Both the position numbers and the translations under genes were made by a program. Shown piece by piece: positions 22,680 through 34,128 of a stretch of 64,000 nucleotides of DNA; the stretch's first letter is position 1; every line of letters begins with the position of its first letter. Below the pieces are notes generated by a model. That model searched no databases. It was not told the DNA's origin and saw only the letters and a list, made by a program, of their open reading frames with translations. The DNA is from Kingdonia uniflora (lineage: Eukaryota > Streptophyta > Magnoliopsida > Ranunculales > Circaeasteraceae), in NCBI GenBank assembly GCA_014058105.1, contig JACGCM010002890.1, positions 2,604,001-2,668,000 of the forward strand, read 5' to 3'.

Positions 22680-24060
22680 TTTATATCGAACTCGATGGCC
22701 CTGGTCGGTGTACATTTATTAGAACCCTCCTTAACGAGTCAGAACACCTCGAACTTTTAGAGATCCTTTGAACAAACAAAGATATCTTCGCTTGGACATT
22801 TCAGGAGATGCCCGACATCAACCCCAACCTGGCATGCCATCGCCTTGATCTCATCCCTAATTCCTCAGCAATAAAGTAAAAAAAACCTATATTGACACCA
22901 TGACTTCGAGAAGCTGTGAACCTTAAAGATGATAAACTCATAGCCACTGGGTTTATCAGAGAAGTAAAGTACGCAGACTGGATATCGAACATCGTGTAAG
23001 TACCAAAGAAGAATGGCAAAATTAGAATTTGGCTCAACTTTACTGACCTCAACAAGCATACACTGAAGGACAGTTTCCCCCTCCCAACTATCTCAACACT
23101 CCTTGGCGCCACCGCTGGACACGAACGCCTATCTATAATAGACGCGGCTTCGGGTTACAATCAGGTAACTCTCCTCCCTGAAGATCAACTTAAATCAACA
23201 TTTATAACCGAACAAGGCCTTTACTGTTTCAATGTTATGTAATTCGGCCTTAAAAATGCCGGTGCAACCTACCAACGCTTCGTCACAACTATGTTAAAAC
23301 CCTTGCTTGGCAAGTCAGTCGAAGTCTATATCGATGACATGTTATGCAAAAGCCTCCATAAGAATACTCATATTCAAGACCTAACATAAATCTTCTTAAT
23401 ACTTCGCACGTACAATATGAAACTCAACCCAGATAAGTACCAATTTGGTGTGTCATCCAGAAATTTATGGGTCACCTTATCAGTAAATACGGGATAGAGA
23501 TCGATCCCTCCCACATTCGAGCCCACATAGACATGCCTTCGCCCCTAATAAAGAAAGACGTCCAAAAAGTAGATGGCAGGATAACAACCCTTAATTGTTT
23601 CATTTCAAAATCATCTGACCGCTGTGCTTGGCTTTTTTCCCTCTTACGCGATTAGGGAGCCCAAAAAAGAAAAAAGAAAAACAACCCTGAGATCAATTGG
23701 ACCCCTGAGTGCGAACAAGCCTTCCTTGAACTTAAAACTTATCTTGGCTGTCCACCTATTAGCAGTACCCCTATCGAAGGCGAGACACTGACTTTATACC
23801 TCAATGCTACAGAAACTTCAATCAGTTCAGTGCTCATTCGACTTGATTCCCATATCAAAAAACCTGTATATTTTATCAGCAAAACCCTCACCCCTGCAGA
23901 GACCCAGTATTCAAAACTCAAACTTTTACTCCTCAAATTTGTCTATTCATCCCGTAAACTCAAACCAAATTTTCAGGCTCATCCCATTCATGTAATTACC
24001 AGTTACCCCCTTTGAGAAGTACTCAGCAAAAAAGAAAAATCCAGACGAGTGCAACAGTTG
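22680..24060 (+). pseudogene. B-1 reverse transcriptase and classical RNase H, broken
   Basis: RT motifs in order: DIFAWTFQEMPDI, GFIREVKYADWIS, KKNGKIRI, DLNKHTLKDSFPLP, IIDAASGYNQVTL, FGLKNAGATYQRF, and catalytic YIDD at 23327-23338. The classical RNase H has TETSISSVLIRLD and PVYFISKTLTPAETQYSKL. Stops occur at about 22769, 22876, 23240, 23386 and 23653, and a frame change lies near 23460. The order and spacing match B-2 closely. Confidence 0.88.
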
Positions 24061-24640
24061 TCCATATACCTTGGCGAACACGACATTACCTTTATGAAAT
24101 AAATATCCCAGAAAGGTCAACCAGTAGCAGATTTTCTAGCCGACTTCCCGGTCGAAGATGTAGATTGGGATGAACACGAAGATGATCTCGCAGACTATCA
24201 ACCCGAAGAAGTAGATCCATGGGACCCTCTCACTAGCTGGAATTTATTCACAGACGGATCAGCAAGACCTAATGGCTCAGGAATTGGTATTGTTCTAATA
24301 ACACCTACTAATGATCGCATAGAGAAAGCTGTCAAGCTTTCCTTCGAATGTTACAATAACGATGTAGAATAAGAAGCCCTGATCCATAGCCTCGACCTCG
24401 TACTCAACATCGACATCCCCAATTTTTCAGTCTTCACAGATTCCCAACCTATTTAGAGATACTACACAGGAAAAAACCAAGCTAATGGTTGCATGGCCGA
24501 TTACGCTCTCTTTGTGCGACAGTGAATGGACCGGTTCCTCGAAAAATCCACAATCACACATTACCCTCGGGGAGAAAATCGACATGCAGATTCCCTCGCC
24601 TATATGGCAGCCATGCTTGGCCACTCAGAGTCGCGAACAC
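24061..24640 (+). pseudogene. B-1 archaeal-like RNase H, broken
   Basis: ISQKGQPVADFLADFPVED and an acidic linker lead to LFTDGSARPNGSGIGIVLIT (about 24244-24303). ALIHSLDLVLNIDIP and FTDS follow, then ITHYPRGENRHADSLAYMAAM. The TAA at 24100-24102 is at the same codon as a TAA in B-2 (49795-49797). Other stops lie near 24370 and 24453. This domain marks the element as Tat-type. Confidence 0.85.
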
Positions 24641-24689
24641 TCCATATTGAAATCCTCGAATGCCCAAGTATCGATCAGATGAAAATTAA

Positions 24690-25970
24690 CACCATCAATA
24701 CTGGGGGTGAGAGTCAAGATCCCGATGATTGGCGGAAACCGTTCCTTTACTATTTTAATAATACTACTCTCCCAGATGATCCCAAATCCAAACGCTCTAT
24801 CCTAGAAAATTACAGTAGATATATCATCCACAAAAGCCAATTACATTACAAATCCCCAAATAACGCCCTCATTCGATGCATATCCCAAACCGAAGCCTCT
24901 CAGATCCTAACTAAACTTCATGAAGGAACCTGCAGTGCTCATACTGCTGGTCACTCTATTGTCCTTTGAGCTATTACCCTAGGATTATTTTGGCCCGATA
25001 TAAAGAAACAAGCTTCAGACTATGTAAAACAATGTGACAAATGCCAGCGTCACGCCCACGATATCCATTGCCCCTCTAGAGACCTCCATGTCAGCCAAGT
25101 TTCCTAGCCATTCAAAAGATGGGCCATTGATCTCATTGGACCCTTCCCAAAAGCCTCAGGTAGCAGAGAAAGCATCCGTGTCACAACCGACTACTTTACT
25201 AAATGGGTTGAAGCTATTCCCCTATGCCGAACCAGAGAAAGTTATCAAATTCTTGTGGGAAAATATCATCTCTCGCTTCGGCTGCCTCCATATGATCCGA
25301 TGCGACAGCGGTCCCCAGTTTGTTAGAAGCAAAGTTAGAAAATTCCTATAAAAACATAATATCATTCTCGCACCATCAACACCTTACTACCCTCAGGGCA
25401 ATGCTCAAGTCGAAGAAATCAACAAAATAATTATCGACGGTCATAAGAAGAGAGTCGATGCAAAGAAAGGATGATGGGTCAAAGAGTTACAACACGTCCT
25501 CTGGGCTTATTGCACAACACCAAGAAAATCTACGGAATGCACCTCTTTCCTCCTGACATATGGGACCGAAGCTGTGCTACCAACTCAATTCGAAGTACCC
25601 ACCCGAGACCCTAACCTCCCAGATGAAGATAATGAGTTCAAACTTTTGTATAACATGTTATGGATTGACGAGACCAGAGGCCGAGCTATCGCCAACCTTG
25701 GCCGCTGCCACATTTCACTTCAAAAATCCTATAACAAGAGAGTTCGACCAAGAAGTTTCAACATAGGAGATCTAGTGCTTCGACATGTCAATCAATCTTC
25801 GAAGCCTCAAAATGCTGGCAAGCTAGCCAAATCTGGGGAAGGACCCTACATCGTCTGTGATAAAATAGACAAGGGTTCCTATTACCTAATGACGGAAGAC
25901 GATGAGCCTCTACCACAACCCTAGAATACAATGCAATTGGCCTCCTACAATAGGCCATATCTACAATCAT
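24690..25970 (+). pseudogene. B-1 integrase, nearly complete but broken
   Basis: The zinc-binding part has HEGTCSAHTAGH and CDKCQRH. The catalytic triad is all visible: RWAIDLIGPFPKA (first D at 25129), MIRCDSGPQFV (second D) and YYPQGNAQVEEINK (E). The C-terminal part has YNMLWIDETRGRAIANLGR, GDLVLRHVN and EGPYIVCDKIDKGSYYLMTEDDE, ending with MQLASYNRPYLQ. Breaks include stops near 24968, 25106, 25350 and 25474 and frame changes near 25230 and 25530. There is no chromodomain. Confidence 0.88.
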
Positions 25971-26041
25971 GCACAACTGATCTAACCCAGAATATTCAAT
26001 AAAAAGTTCTTCCATTTCGACTTCGTCTACTGTTTCATTTT

Positions 26042-26900
26042 TTAATTCTTGGCTGAACCTAGGTATCATGTCCACCCTCGCCCCGACTGATACATGGGGA
26101 CAAACCTAAATTGTTCCAAGTCTCCAATTTCGAGCAAACTCAAGGGGCAAGGAAGGTCGAAAGACCAGACCCTCAGGGATGTATTGGGGGCGATCAGATA
26201 TTTCCTCGCTGTGGCTTAAGCCTTCGAAGTCCAGTCCTCTTCCTGGTTGAACCTAGGTATCATGTCCACTTTCCCCCGACTGATACTTGGTGGTGACCTT
26301 GAATTGCTCAAGTCTCCAATTTCGAGCAAACTCGAGGGGCAAGAAAGGTCGAAAGACCGGACCCTCGGGGATGCATTGAGGGCGATCAGATATACATTGT
26401 CCAGGCTCTGAAATCGTCAAAGTCCAGTCCATTTCTTGGCTTACCCCGGGCATCACGTCCACCCTCGCCCCGACTGATAGTTGGTGGTGACCTTGAATTG
26501 TTCAAGTCTCCAATTTCGAGCAAACTCGAGGGGCAAGGAAGGTCGAAAGATTAGACCCTCGGGGATGCATTGAGGGCGATCAGATATACATTGTCCAGGC
26601 TTTGAAATCGTCAAAGTCCAGTCCATTTCTTGGTTTACCCCGGGTATCACGTCCACCCTCGCCCCGACTGATACATGGGGGCGACGTTGAATTGCTCAAG
26701 TTTCCAACATTCGTGCAAACTCGAGGGGCAAGTATGGTCGAACGACCAGATCCTTGTGAATGCGTTGGAGGTGATCAGTTATATTTCAGGTTTCCTCTAG
26801 GTATCACGTCCCCTCGGACCGAATGATACTCAGAGGCGACCTGGAAGTTGTTCTAAATTTCAGCATCGCTGTGGCTTCGACCTTCGATGTCCAGCAAAAC
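26042..26900 (+). repeat. 194-bp tandem repeats in B-1
   Basis: About four and a half copies are present. The phrase GGTATCATGTCCACCCTCGCC or near starts at 26061, 26255, 26448, 26642 and 26799, so the unit is 193-194 bases, with a shorter last unit of 157. Each carries CAAACTCGAGGGGCAAG and GACCTTGAATTG. The same unit family is in B-2 (51766-52440) and, decayed, in D-1 (40140-40470). Confidence 0.93.
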
Positions 26901-27463
26901 ATTCAGAGTTCGATCTATATATCTCCGATACTCTTCAGAATTCGATCACACTACAGTCAATCAAACAGATCAACTTCCTATTTCGAACAGATCTAATGTC
27001 TACTTCAAAAATATAAAAACACTCGCTAATGCCATCAAATGCAGAGGGCACTCAACATATTACCCGTAAGAAGCAGTTGCAGTATAATTCATAAATCAAT
27101 AAGTAAGAGTGTAAAAACAAGGAAAATCAACAATATGTGCATTCAAATTACAACAATTCAAGGTCAGACTACAATAGCATAATCCTTCTACAAATCAGAT
27201 TCCAAGTCAGAAGCTCATAATTAGTATGTTCTGGAAACAAGCATCAATATGTTCAGCATCAACCGTAGAAGTTCAGCAGATAACAAAAGCAAAAAATAAA
27301 CCCCCCATACTGAGTTCCAATACCAACAGAAAACCACAAACATCATTCACAATATTACAACTTAACATCACATCCAGCAGAAGAATACATGCAAATCCTA
27401 CCTCAAAATACCTCACGTGGGCGCGGTTCCACAGTCACCCCAACACCACCAACCTCAGCAGCC
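26901..27463. other. B-1 spacer between repeats and antisense gene
   Basis: AT-rich sequence with no supported gene. It would be the 3' untranslated part of the large antisense gene. Confidence 0.4.
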
Positions 27464-27982
27464 TCATGCAAACCCTTCAATCAGACCATCAGAAGTTCTA
27501 CCAATGGGCTCTACACGAAGAGCACTCTCAACATCACCCCAAATACCCCCAAGTACTTCCTCAACAACATTCACCTCCCCTCCCTTCATCTGTAATTCAT
27601 CCCCCTCCAGAAGTCCCAGAGAAATAGGATAAGGCTGCAACGTATCGATATCATACCCCATACCATCGTTAAACTTTTTCAACCTCACATTCTCCATGCA
27701 TTCCTTATCATACTGCTCCTGAAAACCTACCTTCTGTTCTGCTTTCGCCTTCACACACGCCTTCAGCTTTGCCGACCACTCTCGCTCCAACCTTGACCGA
27801 TGTTGCTCGAGCCTCTCATCATAAGAGTCAGTAAGCGCATCTATATCTTTCTTAATCTTCCTAACTTGAGATACCCATGATGCCTCCTTCCCACGAGGCA
27901 AATATAGATTTTCCTTTGATTGTCGCAGCTTCGCCATCACCGACTTCATCACTTTGTTACAAGTCTCTACCCATACTTCCAT

Positions 27983-28076
27983 CTGCTAAAAATATTCAAG
28001 ATATCAGTGAACCTCGAAACTCAAACAATTTGCAAAAAACTTCGAAATATCTATACAGAAAGCTATATATAGTTAC
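27983..28076 (-). other. Intron 2 of the B-1 antisense gene
   Basis: Donor TCTCAG then GTAACT, acceptor ATTTTTAGCAG then ATGGAAG. B-2 has the same intron (53423-53331, donor TTTCAG then GTAACT, acceptor TTTTTGCAG). A-1 has it at 17360-17270. Length and flanking coiled-coil exon agree. Confidence 0.68.
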
Positions 28077-28650
28077 CTGAGACATGTGCTTCTTTATCTA
28101 CTTCAAAGCTTCGTCAGGGTCATCCTCCCAGAGCTCGACCATCGACGCCTACTTTGCCACAGCCTGCTCCTATCGCTCAGCTTCCGTCATTTCTTCATCT
28201 TCCTCCATTGTACCATCCTCCCCAAGTACCTTACATCTCTTACGTTGAATAACCTTAGATTGCTGCACCTTAGGGGCTTCGGGCGCTACTCGACCCTTCC
28301 CTTTCTTGGCTTGAGAAGAAACCTGTTTTGCCTTCATCATTGAAGCCTCACCACCCCCTTCGGCCACTGGCGCCTCTTACTCGCACCCCTCCGCGACCTC
28401 GGCACAAACTGGTAATTCCTCAGCAACTCTTCCCCTCCTATTTCTTTTTTCTCTTTCGAAAAACCTACCCCTCTTTTTCTCTTTGATCGCTTCGGCATAG
28501 TGGGTACGTCTCAAAGCTAGGAATCCATCTTTTTTCTCCTTTGCCTCATAATCTTGAGACTATCAAACACTGAATTTACCCAGTCTTCACTAGCCTGGAG
28601 CAGAGTATCAATGTAATTCACCAGATTATCCCAAGATGAACTTCCTGGAC

Positions 28651-28710
28651 CTACAAAAATAAATCAAAAACACAGTTATCACTTATTTCAGAAGCACACC
28701 AACAACAAAC
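28651..28710 (-). other. Intron 1 of the B-1 antisense gene
   Basis: The minus strand reads GTCGAAG then GTTTGTTG as donor and TTTATTTTTGTAG then GTCCAGG as acceptor. Matching introns: D-1 38671-38743 with a canonical GTAAGT donor, and B-2 53950-53891 with a mutated GC donor. At 60 bases this copy is short for a plant intron. Confidence 0.6.
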
Positions 28711-29333
28711 CTTCGACAGCAAACTTAATTCCGTTAAATACCCTATGATGTAATTTGGACGGGCCATCGTTATCTATATTCTTGTAGTTCTATCAGTAAA
28801 TCTTTATTCCACCCCCGGCCTGTTGAGCACAGATCGAAGAACCAAGGCTTCTCTGGGTGACATTGGATGTGATATACCCCTGGGTTTTGACTAGCCTTCC
28901 TCGAATAAATGGTGATAATGTCGAACCATTTAATTAAACCTCGACCCTCACCAGCCAATTTCACATTCATCCCCTCTATCACACTCATCATCTCATAAAA
29001 ATTACTGTTCATCTGCACCGGTGCTACCCCCCAGAAATTTAGCACTTCTTTCACCAGTCGCCGAAGAGGCTGCTCCAGTCCCAATCAAATTTGACCCCTA
29101 TAAGCCATAATCCCTTCCCCAGTGTCCGATTTGAAAGTCAACCCTACCCCCGCCGCACTCAGTTGCACCCCCATATTTGAGTGTTCTAATTGTACGGCAA
29201 ACCAATCAAACCTAACCCTATGTTTTGCCGAAATGACATCCTCGATCTCATCCGACTCAGTTGAATCCTCGTTATCACCCCCCTGCAGCTTATCCCCCTC
29301 CCCACTACCCTGGCTTTTCGGCTCTAATATCAT

Positions 29334-30055
29334 TTAAACATTTTAACCCTCGCACTTTCCACGTACGCACAACACCCTTACTACCATCTGCTCGCAAAAC
29401 CCGAAGTTCTCAAATCCTTTTTCTCCCTTACTCGATGCCAAGCAGTCTAGTCCAAATAGCCAATCATTACCTTTTTTCCATCATACGAGAAAAACAACAT
29501 CATTACCTTTTGCACACTTCCCCAGGCATTCGTACTAGTCTGACCGACCAGCCGTCTAGGCTGTCAGAGTAGCAAGTCAAATCAAACTCAATCTTCGACA
29601 CATTCCGGCACTCGAGTACTAGACCATTTCATGCCTCGAACAATCGTTAGCATCAAGCCTAAAAAAAATTCATTTTAATATATTGGCCTTCGACATTCAG
29701 CACGCTCCTTAACTCAAAAGATTCAAACCTTTGACCAAATGCAGTCGTTAAATTGACCAGTCAAAAACCTCAGGCATGCAGATAAATTTTTTAGCTTCGC
29801 CACAGTTTACTTTTCCCTTCGACAAAACCATTTTTATCATCGAACAACACAAACTACATATTTTGACAAACTGTATCATCCATTCCATATCAGACTTTAT
29901 TACTATTACCCACAATTCGACAACACGAGTTATTCAAAGAAATCATTTTTCATTTAAAAAGTAGCTAACATTTCAACCCTCTTTCAAAATAACAAACAAG
30001 AGACAATTGAAACAAAAGGAAAGAAAGCAACAACACAATCATATTTTAGAGGACC
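29334..30055. other. B-1 intergenic spacer on the antisense side
   Basis: AT-rich, without a supported gene. It aligns in part with 55380-56035 of B-2 (shared phrase around GACCAGCCGT at 29546 and 55502). It may hold the antisense gene promoter, but I cannot identify one. Confidence 0.4.
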
Positions 30056-30376
30056 CTAGTTATTAGCAGGATGCTCCTCTTCGACAATGGCTGGAGCATT
30101 TGCATCCTCTTGGTCAACAATATCCTCTGCGAAGCCCTCGAGGAGAGACATCTGATGACCGGGGAATGGCCCCATCATCTACAGTATCCCCCACCAGTAT
30201 GCGAATGGCATCTCAAGAATTGGAGCTCCGGGTTCCACCTTAAAAATATTTGACATTTCTGCATCAATGTCCTCTTCCAGGCCAAACCACCGTCGCAGTC
30301 CCAGCAAGGCCTCTCGTATGCGCCTAACTCTCGCAGCAGCCAGGTCGGTCCTCTTGAACGGGAATATCTGCCGCCA
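30056..30376 (-). pseudogene. B-1 small antisense gene 2, broken
   Basis: It starts with MAADIPVQED on the minus strand (30376), matches MAENGPIAED in B-2, and stops at 30056 after EEEHPANN. A frame change near 30345 and one stop near 30188 break it. The core reads RVRRIREALLGLRRWFGLEEDIDAEM, then FKVEPGAPILEMPFAYWWGIL, then LLEGFAEDIVDQED. It is soluble-looking, acidic towards the C-terminus, and has no membrane or signal segment. It shares a pattern with small antisense gene 1 (EPG, then PFAYWW, then FAED), suggesting duplication. I do not know its function. Confidence 0.6.
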
Positions 30377-30963
30377 TTTCAATAAGAGCAACGAAGAAGA
30401 ACAACAAGAAAAGCATGCAGAAAGGTGAGAAGTAATCTCTACAACAGTTCGTTTTATACTTGCAAACCCACATCAACTTTCCCTCTTCCGTAACCAAATT
30501 AATGACAACCTTTCATTTCTAACCTCAAAAATTCAACATGCAACCAATCCAACTTCTTAGACATAACTGATTCATTGGTGCATGCATACAGACCTTATTC
30601 CCGAGGACCTCCATTCGAGCACATCACCCACATTGAGCATTCAACCATCACAACCATCATTTATTACAAAGTAGTATTTCATCATACCTTAGACTATAAT
30701 TCATTCTGATCATCATAACCAGATAATACTAAACTTCGTTCATCATTACCTTCGAGCTCATCACTGTACCTCGCGCCTATAAGAGTATTCGTTTATATTC
30801 GTCTGTAATATTAATCAGACATAGCAATATTAGTACGGAGAAAATACTCTATCCATTCCAAATAGTAAATTTAATAGACAAACTACATTTCTACTATCAA
30901 CCCTACACAGCAGAAACAACCTCCTCCAAACATAGCAAAACATAAAATCAAAACATTCCCCTC
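30377..30963. other. B-1 spacer between the two small antisense genes
   Basis: No gene supported. AT-rich, alignable with 56354-56814 of B-2. Confidence 0.4.
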
Positions 30964-31302
30964 TCAACCCGAAGTTCTACTACCGGAAGGACCAGCACCG
31001 TTCGCCACATTCTGCTCCTCGATGATCTCTTCAACACAAACGTGACTTTGAGCCAGTGCCATCAGAAAGAGATAGAGCCGTTCAGCAGTCGTAAATTGAA
31101 ACCTCAACTGTTCCCAAAGATAAGAATATGGGTCACCATTGAAGAAATCCTCAGGCCTTGTATCCACAAGGTCTGGCATATCCTAGGTCAGGTCATGTTC
31201 GCCAAAAAACTGAACGTGCAGTTCTGCCATTTTTCCCCCCACTCGGCGGCCCCGTGCAAACCCCATCCTCTTCTGGTAACGTGTGTTCGGCGCTGTATCC
31301 AT
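30964..31302 (-). pseudogene. B-1 small antisense gene 1, single stop
   Basis: An ATG at 31302 opens MDTAPNTRYQKRMGFARGRR. The sequence continues AELHVQFFGEHDLT, one TAG at 31185-31183 (TGG in the relatives), then MPDLVDTRPEDFFNGDPYSYLWEQL, FTTAERLYLFLMALAQ and a GAGPSGSR tail, stopping at 30964. The length is 112 codons. The ATG was chosen over an earlier in-frame one because all copies (B-2, B-3, D-2) begin at this point. The N-terminal part is basic and the middle predicts helices. It lies about 250 bases from the 3' LTR. No function known to me. Confidence 0.68.
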
Positions 31303-31544
31303 CCAAATGTTTAGAATATGGAAAACAGACCAGAAAACTATTGCAGATGAAAGAAGATACAGCGTACCTCCATAATAGCCCATATTTATAGGCTTCAATA
31401 TATTTTTTACCCTATAACCAACTGCATCCCATGAAAACCCCTTTTCACTACTTTCCCAAAAAACAGGACAGTCAAACCGACTAGATTCCAAGATCGAATA
31501 GTTTTCTCAGCGAACACCACTCCACCTGGCTTCGAGACCTTTTC

Positions 31545-31558
31545 TGAGAGGGGGCAAA
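31545..31558 (+). other. B-1 polypurine tract
   Basis: TGAGAGGGGGCAAA directly precedes the 3' LTR. The same tract, with small changes, precedes every B and D 3' LTR here (44656, 57389, 60068, and reversed at 36026). It would prime second-strand DNA. Confidence 0.88.
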
Positions 31559-32473
31559 TGTAGTAGCTTACTCGTAGCCTTCGAACAGACAACCGAAGCC
31601 CACTTCATAGCCTACACGAATATATCAAAGCCCTCTCAACCCCTAAATAAGGCTCCTCAGAGATCCCCCAAATGCGAACCTTCGACACCGGACAAAACTT
31701 TGAGAACGGATCAGTACATTGCAGCAGACATCCTTCGACCATATCTATATGCGGTCGAAGTATGAAAAGGTAGACAGCCAGCTTACCAGACAAAATTTTG
31801 AGAATGGATTAGTACATTACAGCAGACATCTTTTGACCATATCTACATGCGGTTGAAGTATGATAAGGCAGACGGCCAGCTCACTGGACAGAACTTCGAG
31901 AATGAATTAACGTCCCAGCAGTAGATATCATTCAACCTCACTATCACATGGTTGAAGCAAGATTAGACAGACAACTACCTCATCAGATAAGACAATGCAT
32001 TGATTGGCCTGTGCATCTACAATGACAAGCCCAACCACCGCGCCATTCAGGGCCATCACCAATAATTGCAACAGCAATAGTACCGACATGACCGGCGTCC
32101 GTCACACGCTGGGATTTTCTGACAACATAATCATGTAAACCGGACCCACGCCTGGTGACTCAGCTCTCAATGCTTCTATAAATAGAGAAGAGGGGATACC
32201 AGATGGTGGTTAGAAAGATCTCCTCCGGCCTTTGCATCTTTACCTTCGACCACCCATAAAACCTGTACTCGAACCCTCTAATTTACTCTTCAGTAATATA
32301 ATCTGTTTTAAAAATCCTCATCAGAGGTCGTAGAGAGTCACATTCGGGCCTCTACGCAAGCATTTTCCTTTAGTTTTATCTTATCATTGGCCAATTGCTT
32401 GTTCCCTTTGATTGAGGATTGAGTTTACTTTGTAAGAACCGACTCCCCATCTGAACGGAGTTAGTTCCCTACA
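31559..32473 (+). repeat. B-1 3' LTR
   Basis: It starts TGTAGTAGC after the purine tract and ends TTCCCTACA before the TCTAT duplication. TATA box at 32177. Hairpin CCTC-ATCA-GAGG at 32316-32327. Confidence 0.92.
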
Positions 32474-32810
32474 TCTATCTCTCTTTTCCAAATTACCTTC
32501 TGACCTCACGACATTTATGATGACTCACTATTACACGCAATCGGGCTTTCACAACTTTTGCACAAGGGATAAAATTAAAAACTTCCTACTTTTTCTGTGC
32601 GTCTTTCTTTTTCTACTCTTATAGCAGCAATGACTTCATTTCCAAAGCTCACATAACAGAGTTTCAAATATTTTTAAATTCAAATTTTATAACAGTCGTA
32701 AACAACTATCACAAAAATAGTGGATCTATTCAACAACAATTCCTTTCAAATTATTTAAATACAAGAAGTTACATTCTATAACTCCTATTTTTATATCAAC
32801 TCTATTCACC
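32474..32810. other. A-1 sequence resuming after B-1
   Basis: The first five bases, TCTAT, are the right copy of the B-1 target duplication. The rest is AT-rich A-1 interior with no supported gene. Confidence 0.5.
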
Positions 32811-33173
32811 TCACATATAATTGCATCTAAAATAGCCTTCATGACCTGGGAAGCTACATCCAATCAATAAACCTACAACGATCCTTGCATCCTCAAAATC
32901 GATCTCTTCTTCAGCAATAAATCCCATCACCTATTCTCGATCTGCAAGATCCATCACTAGTTCGCGAAAAAACCTTTCATAGAAAAAATATGCATACTCA
33001 AGTTCCCTACCCATCGAATCTAACCCTTTGAACTGACATTCCATCACTGGCAACTTAGTATCATAATCCAGCAGTCTAAAAATTCTCTCACCCACTTCAG
33101 CGATCTTTATTACCAATCATCCTTCAGCGGCATAACAGATTCTCTGGGCTCGAGTCCACACTATTCTTATCAT
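32811..33173 (-). pseudogene. A-1 small antisense gene 2, broken
   Basis: From an ATG at 33173 (MIRIVWTRAQ) the frame runs with two stops to 32811. The best block is IKIAEVGERIFRLL, then GRELEYAYFFYE, then, after a stop, VMGFIAEEEIDFEDARI. Position and pattern (YAY, later an acidic IAE-DxxDA end) match small antisense gene 2 of family B, but similarity is low. I infer a diverged relative rather than a certain one. Confidence 0.45.
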
Positions 33174-34128
33174 TTTCCCTAGAATTTGAAATCATTATAC
33201 TCTTATTTATCTATTTTTACTATCAATTTCACGCAAGTTATGCTATTTTCTTTTTATCTAGTATCAGACGCCCCTTATCTTGAGAAAAATTATTTGAATG
33301 TATCTCTTCCTATCAAACTCAGTAATCCCAGGCTGTTACTGATCGAACTTATTATTTCCAGATCTAATATTCGAAAATGACCTCTACGAGATCGATTCTT
33401 TATTATAAAACTCCTATAATTTTTTTTTCTCTCATATTTTCAGCTCACAGATCGAATAATATTCGCCTCTTAAGACATATATTTAAAGATTAATGTATAA
33501 CAATTTGGTTATTACAAGTATTTTACTTTTTGCCCTCATATATTTTATTTCACACAACGCCTTCATACTGCTCGATTTCAAGAGTTATTTAATTTCTATA
33601 TCAGCACGAATTTGGATAACAATTTTTGTTCATCACGAAACATATTACAAATACTTTTATAGATAACAAGTCTTTCAAGTACTCGACATCAGATACTTTA
33701 AAGATGAAGTTATGTCCAATACTCAACTTCATGTAATTTACATATAATAAGTTTTTTAGTACTTTTATAGCTAATAAGGCTTTCAGGCACTCTGAATCTT
33801 CAAATCCTTCAGTTTATCCTACTTCAGTAATTTTTCATCCTGATGTAAAGCAGATATTGGAAGCAACGAATATCCCCCCTCCCATGAGTTTGGTCAAAGT
33901 CTAGACGAATTTCAAATGGAAACTATGGGAACAGGAGACTTCGTGCTTGTACCAACCTTACAAACTGAAGGTCTTCCAATGCAAAGTAGTGATGGAAATG
34001 TTGAAGCAGACTTTCATTTTCTGTCTACCTCCTCCACTACCATCACCACTTCTCCTATAACCACCAACCCCTCAGAGTTTGTAGAGATGAAAAGGGTATG
34101 ACCATAGAATCCGTTGTGACGTAAGACA
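33174..34128. other. A-1 AT-rich spacer
   Basis: Very AT-rich. A forward ORF at 33916-34101 has no motif and lies over the antisense gene's downstream side, so I treat it as chance. Nothing else is seen. Confidence 0.4.

Larger units (their letters stand above)
27464..29333 (-). pseudogene. B-1 large antisense gene, spliced, one stop in the main domain
   Basis: Read from 29333 downwards, an acidic segment (NEDSTESDEIEDV) is followed by VGLTFKSDTGEGIMAYRGQI and, after a single TGA, LGLEQPLRRLVKEVLNFWGVAPVQMNSNFYEMM. Then come IKWFDIITIYSRKAS and PWFFDLCSTGRGWNKDLL to about 28770. An intron (28710-28651) leads to PGSSSWDNLVNYIDTLLQASEDW, then a strongly basic part (PKRSKRKRGR, about 28495-28466). 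A second intron (28076-27983) leads to a 172-codon coiled-coil exon (LRQSKENLYL, YDERLEQHRSRLEREWSAKL). Exon 1 resembles the putative gypsy-type transposon domain (Transposase_28). The basic stretch could be a nuclear signal. Its role in the element is unknown. Confidence 0.7.
19325..32473 (+). mobile_element. B-1: complete but inactive Tat-type element
   Basis: It is bounded by LTRs of 913 and 915 bases and perfect TCTAT duplications, 13,149 bases in all. Order: LTR, PBS, gag, protease, RT, two RNase H domains, integrase, 194-bp tandem repeats, large antisense gene, two small antisense genes, purine tract, LTR. Every gene is broken by stops or frameshifts. The two LTRs differ at many scattered places, so the insertion is not recent. 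It is younger than A-1, which it interrupts. Confidence 0.93.

Noticed and set aside
27226..27627. 133-codon plus ORF at the end of the B-1 antisense gene
   Set aside because: It overlaps the coiled-coil exon from the other strand. B-2 has a different overlapping ORF and no conserved protein.
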